This document shows, piece after piece, positions 34,681 through 43,241 of a stretch of DNA of 64,000 nucleotides; the stretch's first letter is position 1; each line of letters starts with the position of its first letter. A program made the translations under genes and the position numbers. The notes beneath the pieces were generated by a model that was not told the origin of the DNA, did not search any database, and was given only the letters and a program-made list of their open reading frames with translations. Source of the DNA: Pseudomonas frederiksbergensis (GTDB taxonomy: Bacteria > Pseudomonadota > Gammaproteobacteria > Pseudomonadales > Pseudomonadaceae); assembly GCF_003732665.1 (NCBI RefSeq), contig NZ_MOBP01000023.1, positions 186,001 through 250,000 of the forward strand, given 5' to 3'.

Positions 34681-34709
34681 ACCCTAACCGCCGGGGTTGA
34701 GGTTGGCAA
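34681..34709 (-). promoter_or_regulatory. Candidate leuA promoter
   Basis: On the minus strand, -35 TTGCCA (34709-34704) and -10 TAGGGT (34686-34681) are 17 bases apart. The -35 matches consensus at five of six places, the -10 at three of six. A start about 7 bases after the -10 would fall at the leader ATG (34673). Confidence 0.4.
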
Positions 34710-34856
34710 GCAGTCGAAAAAAATTGAGAGGAATACTCGAAAAGGCGGGATTAGCGAGATTTTATTGCTGGGATGTGGGGAGATTGTTTTTATGTTTGCG
34801 TGGGGTTTGGATGGTGCGCAATTGACGGTTGATGATTCGTTGCCTGTGACGCCGCC

Positions 34857-34950
34857 TTCGCGAGCAAGCCCGCTCCCACATTTTTGGCCGATGTGAACAC
34901 AGATACTGTGTACACCGAAAATCCACTGTGGGAGCGGGCTTGCTCGCGAA
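34857..34950. repeat. Paired REP element, reversed arrangement
   Basis: TTCGCGAGCAAGCCCGCTCC begins at 34857 and an inverted copy ends CTCGCGAA at 34950. The middle is longer (about 45 bases) than in other pairs of this arrangement. Confidence 0.86.
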
Positions 34951-34974
34951 GAGGCCAGTCGCCTCACCCATTAA

Positions 34975-35796
34975 TCAGGGCTGAAACGCCCCAATAAAAA
35001 TCGCCGGATCCACCCGCGCATCATTCAGGCTGACATTCCAGTGCATATGCGGCCCGGTCGCCCGACCCGTCGAACCGACCTTGCCCACCACGCCACCACG
35101 AGCCAACTGCTGCCCGACCTTCACATCAATCTTCGACATATGGCAGAACATGCTGATAAAGCCCTGGCCATGGTCGACAAACACCGTGTTGCCGTTAAAG
35201 AAGTAGTTACCAATCAAAATCACCTTGCCCGCCGCCGGGGTCTTGATCGGCGTGCCTGCCGGCACCGCGAAGTCCAGGCCGGCGTGGGGATTGCGCTCTT
35301 CACCATTGAAGAAGCGGCGCACACCAAACTTGCTCGACAGCGGCCCGTTGACCGGTTTGTCCAGCAACAGGTTGCTCGGGGTGACGGGGCTGAAGCTGCG
35401 ATAGGCCTGGATTTGCTCGGCCAGTTCGCCCTCGATGCGCTTGAGGTTTTCCGGGTTCGGATTGACCTGCTGCGTGTTTTTCAGGGTGATGTGCTGTTCC
35501 GGGTATTTCTTGTTACCGACGGTGAAACTCAAGTTACGACCGCCGCTGCTCACTTGCTGGGTCCCCGGCTTAACGGTCAACGGCACGCCGACGATGGCCA
35601 GCCAATTGCTCTGTTCCTTGACCACCAATACCGGTTTGCCTTGATACGTGGCTTTCGGCGCCTGGGCCGCGGTGCCTAAATCCACTACGGCCACGCCGCC
35701 CGGCACCGGCTTGTTCAACAGGCGGGTGATGTAGCTGTCGGCGTGGGCGTTGAAGGTCAGGCACAGCAACAACAGTGGAGCCAGGAAACGGGGCAT
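34975..35796 (-). CDS. M23-family periplasmic metallopeptidase
   Basis: The 273-aa protein has a Sec signal peptide (FLAPLLLLCLTFNAHA|DS), an N-terminal beta domain and a C-terminal LytM/peptidase M23 domain. The zinc ligands appear in NPHAGLDFAVPAGTP and TGPHMHWNVSLND, with the third histidine set completing the site. It likely cleaves peptidoglycan cross-links or acts with an amidase. It begins three bases after the xseA stop and is probably co-transcribed. Confidence 0.93.
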   Translation of the reverse strand: MPRFLAPLLLLCLTFNAHADSYITRLLNKPVPGGVAVVDLGTAAQAPKATYQGKPVLVVKEQSNWLAIVGVPLTVKPGTQQVSSGGRNLSFTVGNKKYPEQHITLKNTQQVNPNPENLKRIEGELAEQIQAYRSFSPVTPSNLLLDKPVNGPLSSKFGVRRFFNGEERNPHAGLDFAVPAGTPIKTPAAGKVILIGNYFFNGNTVFVDHGQGFISMFCHMSKIDVKVGQQLARGGVVGKVGSTGRATGPHMHWNVSLNDARVDPAIFIGAFQP

Positions 35797-35799
35797 GGA

Positions 35800-37179
35800 T
35801 CAATCCAGTAAAGAAAGGGTGACAGGCGTCAGGTGATTGTCTTCGACCCGCACTTGCAGTTCGCCTTCGCCGAGTCGGGCGTTCAGGCGCTGGCCGGGGT
35901 GGGTCTGGGCGGCGTTGCGGATTGCGTTGCCGCGCTCGTCCAGCAAAATGCTGTAGCCACGGCCAAGGGTCGCCAACGGGCTGACCACATGCAGCGTCTG
36001 CATCTGACTTTGCAGTTGCAGGCGCCGGGCCTTGAGGCCTTCGCGCATTGAGCGGGGCAGGCGTTCGGCGAGGCTGTCGAGGCGCTGGCGCAACATCGCC
36101 AATTGCCGACCGGGATGCTGCCCGGCGAGGCGGGTTTCCAGGCGAATCAGGCGTTCGCGACGGGTATTGAGGCTGCGCTCGAAGGCGCGGCGCAGGCGCA
36201 TGTCCAGATCGTCCAGGCGTTGCGCTTGCTGGCGCAGGCGTTCGCCGGGATGGCGCAGGCGCCGGGACATGCCTTCCAGGCGCAGGCGATCGCGCATCAA
36301 GCGGTCGCGGATGCGCATCACCAGACGCCGATGCAAGCTTTCGACCCGGCGCACCAGGTCGCTGGAGTCAGGGGCCAACAGCTCAGCAGCAGCGGAAGGC
36401 GTCGGGGCGCGAACGTCAGCCACGAAGTCGCTGATCGACACGTCGGTTTCATGGCCGACGGCGCTGACAATCGGCGTCACGCAGGCATCCACGGCGCGGG
36501 CCACGGCTTCTTCGTTGAAACACCAGAGGTCTTCCAGCGAACCGCCGCCACGGGCCAGGATCAGCGCGTCGAAGCCCCGTGCATCGGCCAGTTTCAGGGC
36601 GCGGACAATCTGCGCGGTGGCTTCGCGGCCCTGCACGGCGGTGGGGATCAGCGTCAGTTGCACCTGCGGCGCCCGACGGCGGAACACGCTGATGATGTCG
36701 CGGATCACCGCGCCGGTCGGCGAACTGATGATGCCGATGCGTTGCGGATGGGCCGGCAGCGGCACTTTGCGCTCGGCGCTGAACAGGCCTTCGGCGCTGA
36801 GTTTTTCCTTCAGGGCATCGAAGGCCAGGCGCAGGGCACCGTCACCGGCGGGTTCCACGGTGTCGAGGATCAGTTGATAGTCGCCACGGCCCTCGAACAG
36901 CGAAACCTTGCCCCGCACCTTGACCGCCAGGCCATCCTTCAGCGCCTGGCGCACCTTGGCCGCGTTCTGCCGAAACAGTGCGCAGCGCACCTGGGCGCCG
37001 CTGTCCTTGAGGGTGAAATACACATGGCCAGACGCCGGGCGGGCGAGGTTGGAGATTTCGCCTTCGACCCAGATATTGCTGAACACGTCTTCCAGCAACA
37101 CCCGCGCGCGGCCGTTGAGCTGGCTGACAGTCAGGACTTCACGGTCCAGGCCGAGTCTTGCAAAGGGATCTTTAATCAT
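35800..37179 (-). CDS. xseA: Exodeoxyribonuclease VII large subunit XseA
   Basis: The 459-aa protein starts MIKDPFARLGLDREVLTVSQLN at ATG 37179; a second in-frame ATG lies three codons earlier. The OB-fold (NIWVEGEISNLARPASGHVYF) is followed by the catalytic region (GRGDYQLILDTVEPAGDGAL, RGGGSLEDLWCFNEE, AVGHETDVSISDFVADVRAPTPSAAAE) and a long coiled-coil part. With XseB it degrades single-stranded DNA. The frame stays open upstream, but that stretch includes a REP element and is not coding. Confidence 0.95.
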   Translation of the reverse strand: MIKDPFARLGLDREVLTVSQLNGRARVLLEDVFSNIWVEGEISNLARPASGHVYFTLKDSGAQVRCALFRQNAAKVRQALKDGLAVKVRGKVSLFEGRGDYQLILDTVEPAGDGALRLAFDALKEKLSAEGLFSAERKVPLPAHPQRIGIISSPTGAVIRDIISVFRRRAPQVQLTLIPTAVQGREATAQIVRALKLADARGFDALILARGGGSLEDLWCFNEEAVARAVDACVTPIVSAVGHETDVSISDFVADVRAPTPSAAAELLAPDSSDLVRRVESLHRRLVMRIRDRLMRDRLRLEGMSRRLRHPGERLRQQAQRLDDLDMRLRRAFERSLNTRRERLIRLETRLAGQHPGRQLAMLRQRLDSLAERLPRSMREGLKARRLQLQSQMQTLHVVSPLATLGRGYSILLDERGNAIRNAAQTHPGQRLNARLGEGELQVRVEDNHLTPVTLSLLD

Positions 37180-37224
37180 GGGGCGCATGATAAAGGCATT
37201 CGCCGGACAATCTCCATGCATCAA

Positions 37225-37350
37225 CACAAATCCCCTGTGGGAGCGGCGGTGCGACGATTCGACTTGCTCGCGAAAGCGGTGGGTCATTAAACAATGATGG
37301 CGACTGACACGACGCTTTCGCGAGCAAGCCCGCTCCCACAGGGATTTGTG
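37225..37350. repeat. Paired REP element with a 16-base insertion in the left arm
   Basis: The right arm ending GCTCCCACAGGGATTTGTG is normal. The left arm reads GTGGGAGCGG, then about 16 extra bases (CGGTGCGACGATTCGA), then CTTGCTCGCGA. The outer ends CACAAATCCC and GGGATTTGTG also pair. The element overlaps the 3' end of the LysR gene. Confidence 0.84.
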
Positions 37351-38231
37351 TAGGTGTTGATGAAATGTTGAACCAGCGCTGTGGGGTTTTGCCGGCAGGC
37401 GAGGGCGACGGTGCTGTGGCAATCCGGGTCGGCCAGCGGCAGGAAATGGATATCGGGTGGGGCGATGTCTCGCATCGACTCCGGCAACAGCGCAATGCCG
37501 AACCCGGCCTGGATCAATTGCAGTTGCGTGGTTTTGCGCGACACCACCCGCGCTGCTTTCGGGAAGAACCCCTGGCGCATGCATAACTCGGCGGACAAAT
37601 AGCTCAAACCGCCCCGCTGCGGATGAGGAATGGAGATGAACGCCTCATCCTTCAATTGCGCCAGATCGATGCCTTGTCCCGAGTTATCCACAGCCAGGGG
37701 ATGGTTTGGTGGCACCGCCAGTAAAAGACGCTCGGTATATAAAGGCACAATCTGCACCCCTTCGCGCTGGCGCAGCACCGGCAAGCGCAACAGGCCGACA
37801 TCGAGCCGACCTTCGGCTAGTTCTTCGAGTTGGGCTTCGGACGACAGTTTGACGATGTCCATGGACACACCAGCGTGTTGATCCAGATAAGCACTGATGG
37901 CCCGCAGCAAGCGTCCGCTCATCGGCACGGTGCTGGAATGACTCAGGCGCAACATGCCGAGTTGACCGTTGCCCACCTGAGTCGCCATCTCGCTGGCCTT
38001 GGTCAGGTCGTTCAACAGATTCCTGGCTCGGGGCAAAAAGGCTTCGCCAGCCGCCGTCAGTCGAGGTTGGCGCGCTGTGCGTTCGAACAGCGGTGTTTGC
38101 AGACGGGTTTCCATGTCCTTGATCTGCCGGCTCAGGGCCGACTGGGCAATAAACAGACGTTCGGCCGCAGCGCTGAAGCTGCCGCACTCGGCGATTTCCA
38201 CGAAATAACGCAATTGACGGGTAGAAAGCAC
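37287..38231 (-). CDS. LysR-family regulator whose 3' end runs into a REP element
   Basis: The protein has the usual LysR winged helix (STRQLRYFVEIAECGSFSAAAERL, residues 2-26) and effector domain. I choose GTG 38231 (314 aa), since the longer frame to 38309 adds an unusual N terminus. The last about 20 residues (NPCGSGLARESVVSV) are translated from the REP repeat at 37225-37350, so the native stop may have been lost or the tail is naturally like this. It is divergent from the TauE/SafE gene and probably regulates it. Confidence 0.85.
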   Translation of the reverse strand: MLSTRQLRYFVEIAECGSFSAAAERLFIAQSALSRQIKDMETRLQTPLFERTARQPRLTAAGEAFLPRARNLLNDLTKASEMATQVGNGQLGMLRLSHSSTVPMSGRLLRAISAYLDQHAGVSMDIVKLSSEAQLEELAEGRLDVGLLRLPVLRQREGVQIVPLYTERLLLAVPPNHPLAVDNSGQGIDLAQLKDEAFISIPHPQRGGLSYLSAELCMRQGFFPKAARVVSRKTTQLQLIQAGFGIALLPESMRDIAPPDIHFLPLADPDCHSTVALACRQNPTALVQHFINTYTNPCGSGLARESVVSVAIIV

Positions 38232-38333
38232 AAGGCATGCCTTTTCGAGATGGGTGGGCGGCTTTGAAGATATTAGTCGCAAGGCTCGGCGCTGGCTAAA
38301 GTCATCCACAGGTCCTCAAGGAAAAACCTGCCA

Positions 38334-39101
38334 ATGAATGTGCTTGAGTTGTTGGGCCAATGGCCGTTCGGCGCGACGGATTGGCTGGTGATCGGGCTGG
38401 GCATTGCCCTGGCGTACATCGTGTTTGGCATCGCCGGGTTTGGCACCGCGCTGGTGGCGGGGCCGATCCTGATCCTGTTCATGCCGCTGTCGAAAATCGT
38501 GCCGTTGCTGGTGCTGCTGGATTTCGTCGCGGCGTTCGGCAACTTGCTGCCGTCGCGGCGGGACGTGGCCAAACCCGAGCTGCTGCGGCTGCTGCCGTGC
38601 ATGGCGGTGGGCTGCACGCTGGGGGTGATCTTCCTGCTGAACCTTCATTCCGATGTGTTGCTGCTGTTGATGGGGCTGTTTATCAGTGCCTATGCGGTTT
38701 ACAGCCTGTGGGTCAAAACCCGGCCCACGCAGCTATCCGCCGGTTGGGCGGTGCCGATGGGCACGGTGGGCGGGATGTTCGGGGCGTTGTTTGGCAGTGG
38801 CGGCTTTTTATATGCGATCTATCTGAACAGTCGCTTGCCCAAGGACGCGGCCCGGGCGACCCAGAGTGCATTGATCAGTTGCAGCACCGTGGTGCGTCTG
38901 AGCCTGTTTGCCGTCGCCGGGGTGTATGCCGAGCTACCCTTGTTGGTATTGGCCGTGTGCTTGTTGCCGGCCATGGCGCTGGGGTTGTGGATCGGTCGGC
39001 GCTTGACCATGAAACTGTCCCGTGAGGCCTTTGTGCGGCTGGTGACCTGGTTGGTGCTGGCCAGCGGGATTGCCTTGATCGGGCGGTATTTGAGTACTTG
39101 A
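38334..39101 (+). CDS. TauE/SafE-family membrane transporter
   Basis: The 255-aa protein has about eight hydrophobic segments and the family blocks GIAGFGTALVAGPILILF near the N terminus and MGTVGGMFGALFGSGGFLYAIY in the middle, with two glycine-rich re-entrant-like parts. Members export sulfite, sulfoacetate or similar organosulfur or sulfonate anions. The substrate is not visible. It is divergent from a LysR regulator, so expression is probably substrate-controlled. Confidence 0.88.
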   Translation: MNVLELLGQWPFGATDWLVIGLGIALAYIVFGIAGFGTALVAGPILILFMPLSKIVPLLVLLDFVAAFGNLLPSRRDVAKPELLRLLPCMAVGCTLGVIFLLNLHSDVLLLLMGLFISAYAVYSLWVKTRPTQLSAGWAVPMGTVGGMFGALFGSGGFLYAIYLNSRLPKDAARATQSALISCSTVVRLSLFAVAGVYAELPLLVLAVCLLPAMALGLWIGRRLTMKLSREAFVRLVTWLVLASGIALIGRYLST

Positions 39102-39143
39102 CCTGAGTGTGTCAGGGATTAAGCTGCCGGCCGTTCTGTCGCT

Positions 39144-39210
39144 TTCGCGGGCAAGCCTCGCTCCTACAGGTTTCGCGCAGATCCTTGTAGGAGCGAGGCT
39201 TGCCCGCGAA
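39144..39210. repeat. Paired REP element, reversed arrangement (GTAGGAGC class)
   Basis: TTCGCGGGCAAGCCTCGCTC starts at 39144, and the inverted copy ends TTGCCCGCGAA at 39210. The two GTAGGAGC ends face each other over about 18 bases. Confidence 0.86.
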
Positions 39211-39263
39211 GACGTCATCCGCCACGCCGCACAATCTCCCATTTGACGCACTAGGCTTGCACC

Positions 39264-39812
39264 ATGAATTCCCAAAGCATCATCGTCCCGAAAATCTCCA
39301 CACTGCCGGTACACGAACCCCGGGCCCGGGCGGTCGTGCGATGGCTGGTGCGCAAGAACATCGTCAAGGAAGAGCTGACCACCTGTGGGCGCACCGGCAA
39401 TCGCATGGGTTACGCCCTGGCCGATGGCGCCCGGGCAGTGGTCCTGCACCCGGAAGCGCTGCCGTTCGGCGAACCGGTCAATGGCCTGGAAATCATCACC
39501 AAACGCTGCATCTACACCCCGGCCAAGGGCTTTCTGGGCGAGGCGGGGTGCGCCGAATGCCGCAAGGAAATCGGCGAAGCGCTGTTCGAAAGCCTGGAAG
39601 AGTGGATGCCGGGGCGCACCGACAACTTCACCTGCCCTGAATGCGGGCATGAAGATGACATCAACGGCTTTCTGTTTTTGCAGGAATGCGGCTTTTCCAA
39701 CCTGGGCTTTATCTTCAATAACTGGGCCGAGGCCGGGTTCAAGCAGAGCTTTATCGATGAGTTTGCCGATTGGCTGGATCAGCCTGTCAGCCTGGTAAAA
39801 GTCGAGCTGTAA
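39264..39812 (+). CDS. Unknown protein with a zinc-ribbon-like double CxxC, 182 aa
   Basis: The protein starts MNSQSIIVPKISTLPVHEP and is soluble, without signal or membrane segments. Two CxxC knuckles, C96AEC99 and C124PEC127 (the latter followed by GHEDD), are spaced 25 residues apart and could bind one zinc ion. Further cysteines are at 41, 82 and 142. I do not recognise the function. Paired REP elements flank the gene on both sides, and it is likely its own transcript. Confidence 0.75.
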   Translation: MNSQSIIVPKISTLPVHEPRARAVVRWLVRKNIVKEELTTCGRTGNRMGYALADGARAVVLHPEALPFGEPVNGLEIITKRCIYTPAKGFLGEAGCAECRKEIGEALFESLEEWMPGRTDNFTCPECGHEDDINGFLFLQECGFSNLGFIFNNWAEAGFKQSFIDEFADWLDQPVSLVKVEL

Positions 39813-39821
39813 CCGAACCCG

Positions 39822-39903
39822 AACCTGTAGGAGCGAGGCTTGCCCGCGAAGCTTTTAGCGCCAGTGATGACGCCTTCGCGGGCAAGCCTCGCTCCTACAG
39901 GTT
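39822..39903. repeat. Paired REP element (GTAGGAGC class)
   Basis: AACCTGTAGGAGCGAGGCTT starts at 39822; the inverted copy ends GCTCCTACAGGTT at 39903. The outer GTAGGAGC ends face away from each other, with a 30-base middle. Confidence 0.88.
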
Positions 39904-39957
39904 TTTGATGTGAAATACCCGTCGATCGACCGTGTCGATAATAGACAGAGTTTTACA

Positions 39958-39986
39958 TTGAACCCGAGGGGGTGTCTGACTATAAT
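39958..39986 (+). promoter_or_regulatory. guaB promoter
   Basis: -35 TTGAAC (39958-39963) and -10 TATAAT (39981-39986) are exactly 17 bases apart. The -10 is perfect. It ends 36 bases before the guaB ATG. Confidence 0.82.
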
Positions 39987-40022
39987 GGCGCGCTTCCATT
40001 TTCCCGCTCGGGAGCCCCCGCG

Positions 40023-41492
40023 ATGCTGCGTATCAGCCAAGAAGCTCTGACATTCGACGACATTCTCCTCGTGCCCGGTTATTCCGAGGTGCTTCCTAAC
40101 GAAGTCAGTCTCAAGACCCGCCTAACCCGTGGCATCGAGCTGAATATTCCTCTGGTTTCTGCCGCCATGGACACCGTCACTGAAGCCCGTCTGGCAATCG
40201 CCATGGCTCAGGAAGGTGGCATCGGCATCATCCACAAGAACATGACCATCGAGCAGCAAGCTGCCGAAGTGCGCAAGGTCAAGCGTTACGAAGCCGGCGT
40301 GGTCAAGGACCCGATCACCATCGAGGCTGACGCCACGGTGCGTGAACTGTTCGAATTGACCCGCATGCACAACATCTCCGGCGTTCCGGTCCTGCATGAT
40401 GGCGACCTGGTCGGCATCGTCACTTCCCGCGACGTACGTTTCGAAAATCGTCTGGACGCCACCGTCCGTGAAGTGATGACGCCTAAAGAGCGTCTGGTCA
40501 CGGTCAAGGAAGGCGCCGACAAGAACGACGTTCGCGAGTTGTTGCACAAAAACCGCATCGAACGCGTCCTGATCGTCGACGACAAATTTGCCCTCAAAGG
40601 CATGATGACCGTCAACGACATCGAAAAAGCCAAGGCTTACCCGCTGGCCAGCAAGGACGATCAAGGTCGTCTGCGCGTTGGCGCGGCGGTCGGCACCGGT
40701 AAAGACACCGGTGACCGCGTCGCTGCCCTGGTTAACGCTGGCGTTGACGTGGTGGTGGTCGACACCGCCCACGGTCACTCCAAAGGCGTGATCGACCGCG
40801 TTCGCTGGGTCAAACAGAATTTCCCGGACGTGCAGGTCATCGGCGGCAACATTGCCACCGGCGCTGCCGCCAAGGCCCTGGTCGAAGCTGGCGCTGACGC
40901 CGTCAAGGTCGGTATCGGCCCTGGCTCGATCTGCACCACCCGTATCGTCGCCGGTGTCGGCGTCCCGCAAATCAGTGCCATCGCCAACGTCGCCGCTGCC
41001 CTTGAAGGCTCTGGCGTTCCGTTGATCGCCGACGGCGGCATCCGTTTCTCCGGTGACCTGTCCAAGGCCATCGTGGCCGGTGCTTCCTGCGTGATGATGG
41101 GCTCGATGTTCGCCGGTACTGAAGAAGCGCCGGGCGAGATCGAACTGTTCCAGGGTCGTTCGTACAAGGCTTACCGTGGCATGGGTTCGCTGGGCGCAAT
41201 GTCCCAGGCCCAGGGCTCTTCCGACCGTTACTTCCAGGACTCCTCGGCAGGCGCCGAGAAACTGGTTCCGGAAGGCATCGAAGGGCGTGTTCCGTACAAG
41301 GGCACCCTGAGCGCCATCATCCATCAACTGATGGGCGGCCTGCGTTCCTCGATGGGCTACACCGGCAGTGCCGACATCGAAGAAATGCGCACCAAGCCTG
41401 AGTTCGTGCGGATCACCGGCGCTGGCATGGCCGAGTCCCACGTACACGACGTACAAATCACCAAAGAAGCGCCAAACTACCGCGTAGGTTGA
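40023..41492 (+). CDS. guaB: IMP dehydrogenase GuaB
   Basis: The 489-aa enzyme oxidises IMP to XMP, the first step to GMP. Start ATG 40023 gives the family N terminus MLRISQEALTFDDILLVPGYSEVLP; the longer frame upstream runs through the promoter. Two CBS domains lie at about residues 95-205. The catalytic cysteine is in GPGSICTTRIVAGVG and the flap in YRGMGSLGAM. It is next to guaA, with a weak hairpin between them. Confidence 0.97.
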   Translation: MLRISQEALTFDDILLVPGYSEVLPNEVSLKTRLTRGIELNIPLVSAAMDTVTEARLAIAMAQEGGIGIIHKNMTIEQQAAEVRKVKRYEAGVVKDPITIEADATVRELFELTRMHNISGVPVLHDGDLVGIVTSRDVRFENRLDATVREVMTPKERLVTVKEGADKNDVRELLHKNRIERVLIVDDKFALKGMMTVNDIEKAKAYPLASKDDQGRLRVGAAVGTGKDTGDRVAALVNAGVDVVVVDTAHGHSKGVIDRVRWVKQNFPDVQVIGGNIATGAAAKALVEAGADAVKVGIGPGSICTTRIVAGVGVPQISAIANVAAALEGSGVPLIADGGIRFSGDLSKAIVAGASCVMMGSMFAGTEEAPGEIELFQGRSYKAYRGMGSLGAMSQAQGSSDRYFQDSSAGAEKLVPEGIEGRVPYKGTLSAIIHQLMGGLRSSMGYTGSADIEEMRTKPEFVRITGAGMAESHVHDVQITKEAPNYRVG

Positions 41493-41517
41493 GGCTTCCA
41501 GCAATAAGTTAAGTAAC

Positions 41518-41550
41518 CGGGGCTGTTTTATTCAGCCCCGAGTTGTTTCT
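41518..41550 (+). terminator. Weak terminator or attenuator between guaB and guaA
   Basis: CGGGGCTG (41518-41525) pairs with CAGCCCCG (41533-41540) over the loop TTTTATT. The following AGTTGTTTCT is only moderately T-rich, so read-through to guaA is likely. Confidence 0.5.
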
Positions 41551-41591
41551 GAATCACGACTGTTTCTGAATTACTTAGACGAGACTGAATC

Positions 41592-43169
41592 ATGGCCCTC
41601 GACATTCACGCCCACCGCATCCTGATCCTCGATTTCGGTTCCCAGTACACCCAGCTGATTGCCCGCCGCGTGCGTGAAATCGGCGTGTACTGCGAACTGC
41701 ATCCGTTCGACATGGACGACGAAGCGATTCGCGAATTCGCTCCAAAAGGCGTCATTCTCGCCGGCGGCCCAGAGTCCGTGCACGTAGCCGACAGTCCGCG
41801 TTGCCCACAAGCCGTATTTGACCTGGGCGTCCCGGTTTTCGGTATCTGCTACGGCATGCAAACCATGGCTGAACAGCTGGGTGGCAAGGTCGAAGGTTCC
41901 GAGCTGCGTGAGTTCGGGTATGCCCGCGTAGACGTGGTCGGCAAAAGCCGCCTGCTCGACGGCATCGAAGACCACATCGACGCCGACGGCCTGTTCGGCC
42001 TCGACGTGTGGATGAGCCACGGTGACAAAGTCACCAAGATGCCACAGGACTTCCACATCCTGGCCAGCACCCCGAGCTGCCCGATTGCCGGCATGTTCGA
42101 CGACGCTCGCGGCTACTACGGCGTGCAATTCCACCCGGAAGTGACCCACACCAAGCAGGGCGGCCGTATCCTGTCGCGCTTCATCCTCGACATCTGCGGC
42201 TGCGAAGCCCTGTGGACACCTTCGAAGATTGCAGAAGACGCCATCGCCAACATCCGCGCCCAAGTCGGCACCGATAACGTACTGCTCGGCCTGTCCGGCG
42301 GTGTGGACTCCTCGGTGGTTGCCGCGCTGTTGCACAAAGCCATCGGCGACCAGTTGACCTGCGTCTTCGTCGACAACGGCCTGCTGCGTCTGCACGAAGG
42401 CGAGCAAGTGATGGCCATGTTCGCCGAGAACATGGGCGTCAAGGTGATCCGCGCCAACGCTGAAGATCAGTTCCTGAACAATCTGGCTGGCGAAAGCGAC
42501 CCAGAGAAGAAGCGCAAGATCATCGGCCGTACCTTCATCGACGTCTTCGATGCCCAGTCCAACAAACTGGACAACATCAAGTACCTCGCCCAAGGCACCA
42601 TCTACCCGGACGTGATCGAGTCGGCTGGCGCCAAAAGCGGCAAGGCCCACGTGATCAAGTCGCACCACAACGTGGGTGGCTTGCCGGAAGAGATGAACCT
42701 GAAACTGGTCGAGCCGCTGCGCGAACTGTTCAAGGACGAAGTTCGTCGCCTGGGCCTGGAACTCGGCCTGCCGTACGACATGGTCTACCGCCACCCATTC
42801 CCAGGCCCGGGCCTGGGCGTGCGGATCCTCGGTGAAGTGAAAAAGGAATACGCCGACCTGCTGCGTCGCGCCGACCACATCTTCATCGAAGAACTGCGCA
42901 AGGCCGACTGGTATCACAAAGTCAGCCAGGCGTTCGTGGTGTTCCAGCCAGTGAAATCCGTTGGCGTTGTAGGCGATGGCCGTCGTTACGCCTGGGTCGT
43001 GGCCCTGCGTGCCGTAGAAACCATCGACTTCATGACTGCGCGTTGGGCTCACCTGCCTTACGAACTGCTGGAAACCGTCAGCGGCCGCATCATCAATGAA
43101 ATCGAAGGCATCTCCCGCGTGACTTACGACGTGTCGAGCAAGCCGCCTGCGACGATTGAGTGGGAGTGA
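41592..43169 (+). CDS. guaA: GMP synthase (glutamine-hydrolysing) GuaA
   Basis: The 525-aa enzyme converts XMP to GMP. The N-terminal class I amidotransferase has its cysteine in FGICYGMQTMA and the His-Glu pair in GVQFHPEVTHT. The ATP-pyrophosphatase domain has the P-loop-like GLSGGVDSSVVAALL. The C-terminal dimer domain ends KPPATIEWE. It is followed by a strong bidirectional terminator. Confidence 0.97.
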   Translation: MALDIHAHRILILDFGSQYTQLIARRVREIGVYCELHPFDMDDEAIREFAPKGVILAGGPESVHVADSPRCPQAVFDLGVPVFGICYGMQTMAEQLGGKVEGSELREFGYARVDVVGKSRLLDGIEDHIDADGLFGLDVWMSHGDKVTKMPQDFHILASTPSCPIAGMFDDARGYYGVQFHPEVTHTKQGGRILSRFILDICGCEALWTPSKIAEDAIANIRAQVGTDNVLLGLSGGVDSSVVAALLHKAIGDQLTCVFVDNGLLRLHEGEQVMAMFAENMGVKVIRANAEDQFLNNLAGESDPEKKRKIIGRTFIDVFDAQSNKLDNIKYLAQGTIYPDVIESAGAKSGKAHVIKSHHNVGGLPEEMNLKLVEPLRELFKDEVRRLGLELGLPYDMVYRHPFPGPGLGVRILGEVKKEYADLLRRADHIFIEELRKADWYHKVSQAFVVFQPVKSVGVVGDGRRYAWVVALRAVETIDFMTARWAHLPYELLETVSGRIINEIEGISRVTYDVSSKPPATIEWE

Positions 43170-43201
43170 TCCCGGCTGTAACTAGTCGTCCGTAACACCC
43201 G

Positions 43202-43236
43202 AAAGGCCCCGTGAACACTTGTTCACGGGGCCTTTT
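43202..43236. terminator. Bidirectional terminator between guaA and treR
   Basis: AAAGGCCCCGTGAAC (43202-43216) pairs with GTTCACGGGGCCTTT (43221-43235) over the loop ACTT, with T4 after. It serves both guaA and treR, which converge here. Confidence 0.9.
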
Positions 43237-43241
43237 GCGTT

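Larger units (their letters stand above)
34507..34974. other. Intergenic region upstream of leuA with leader elements and a REP pair
   Basis: This 468-base gap holds the leuA leader frame (34596-34673), a candidate leuA promoter (34681-34709), possible alternative RNA arms (34542-34632), and a REP pair (34857-34950). The remaining part, about 34710-34856, is AT-richer and without an obvious gene. Confidence 0.5.

Noticed and set aside
34672..34896. 75-codon frame on the plus strand in the leuA upstream region
   Set aside because: It covers the antisense of the leader/promoter region and ends in a REP repeat; no ribosome site or family is seen.
35800..37584. Extension of XseA to 594 codons
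   Set aside because: The extra part covers a REP element and lacks similarity; the standard 459-aa start is preferred.
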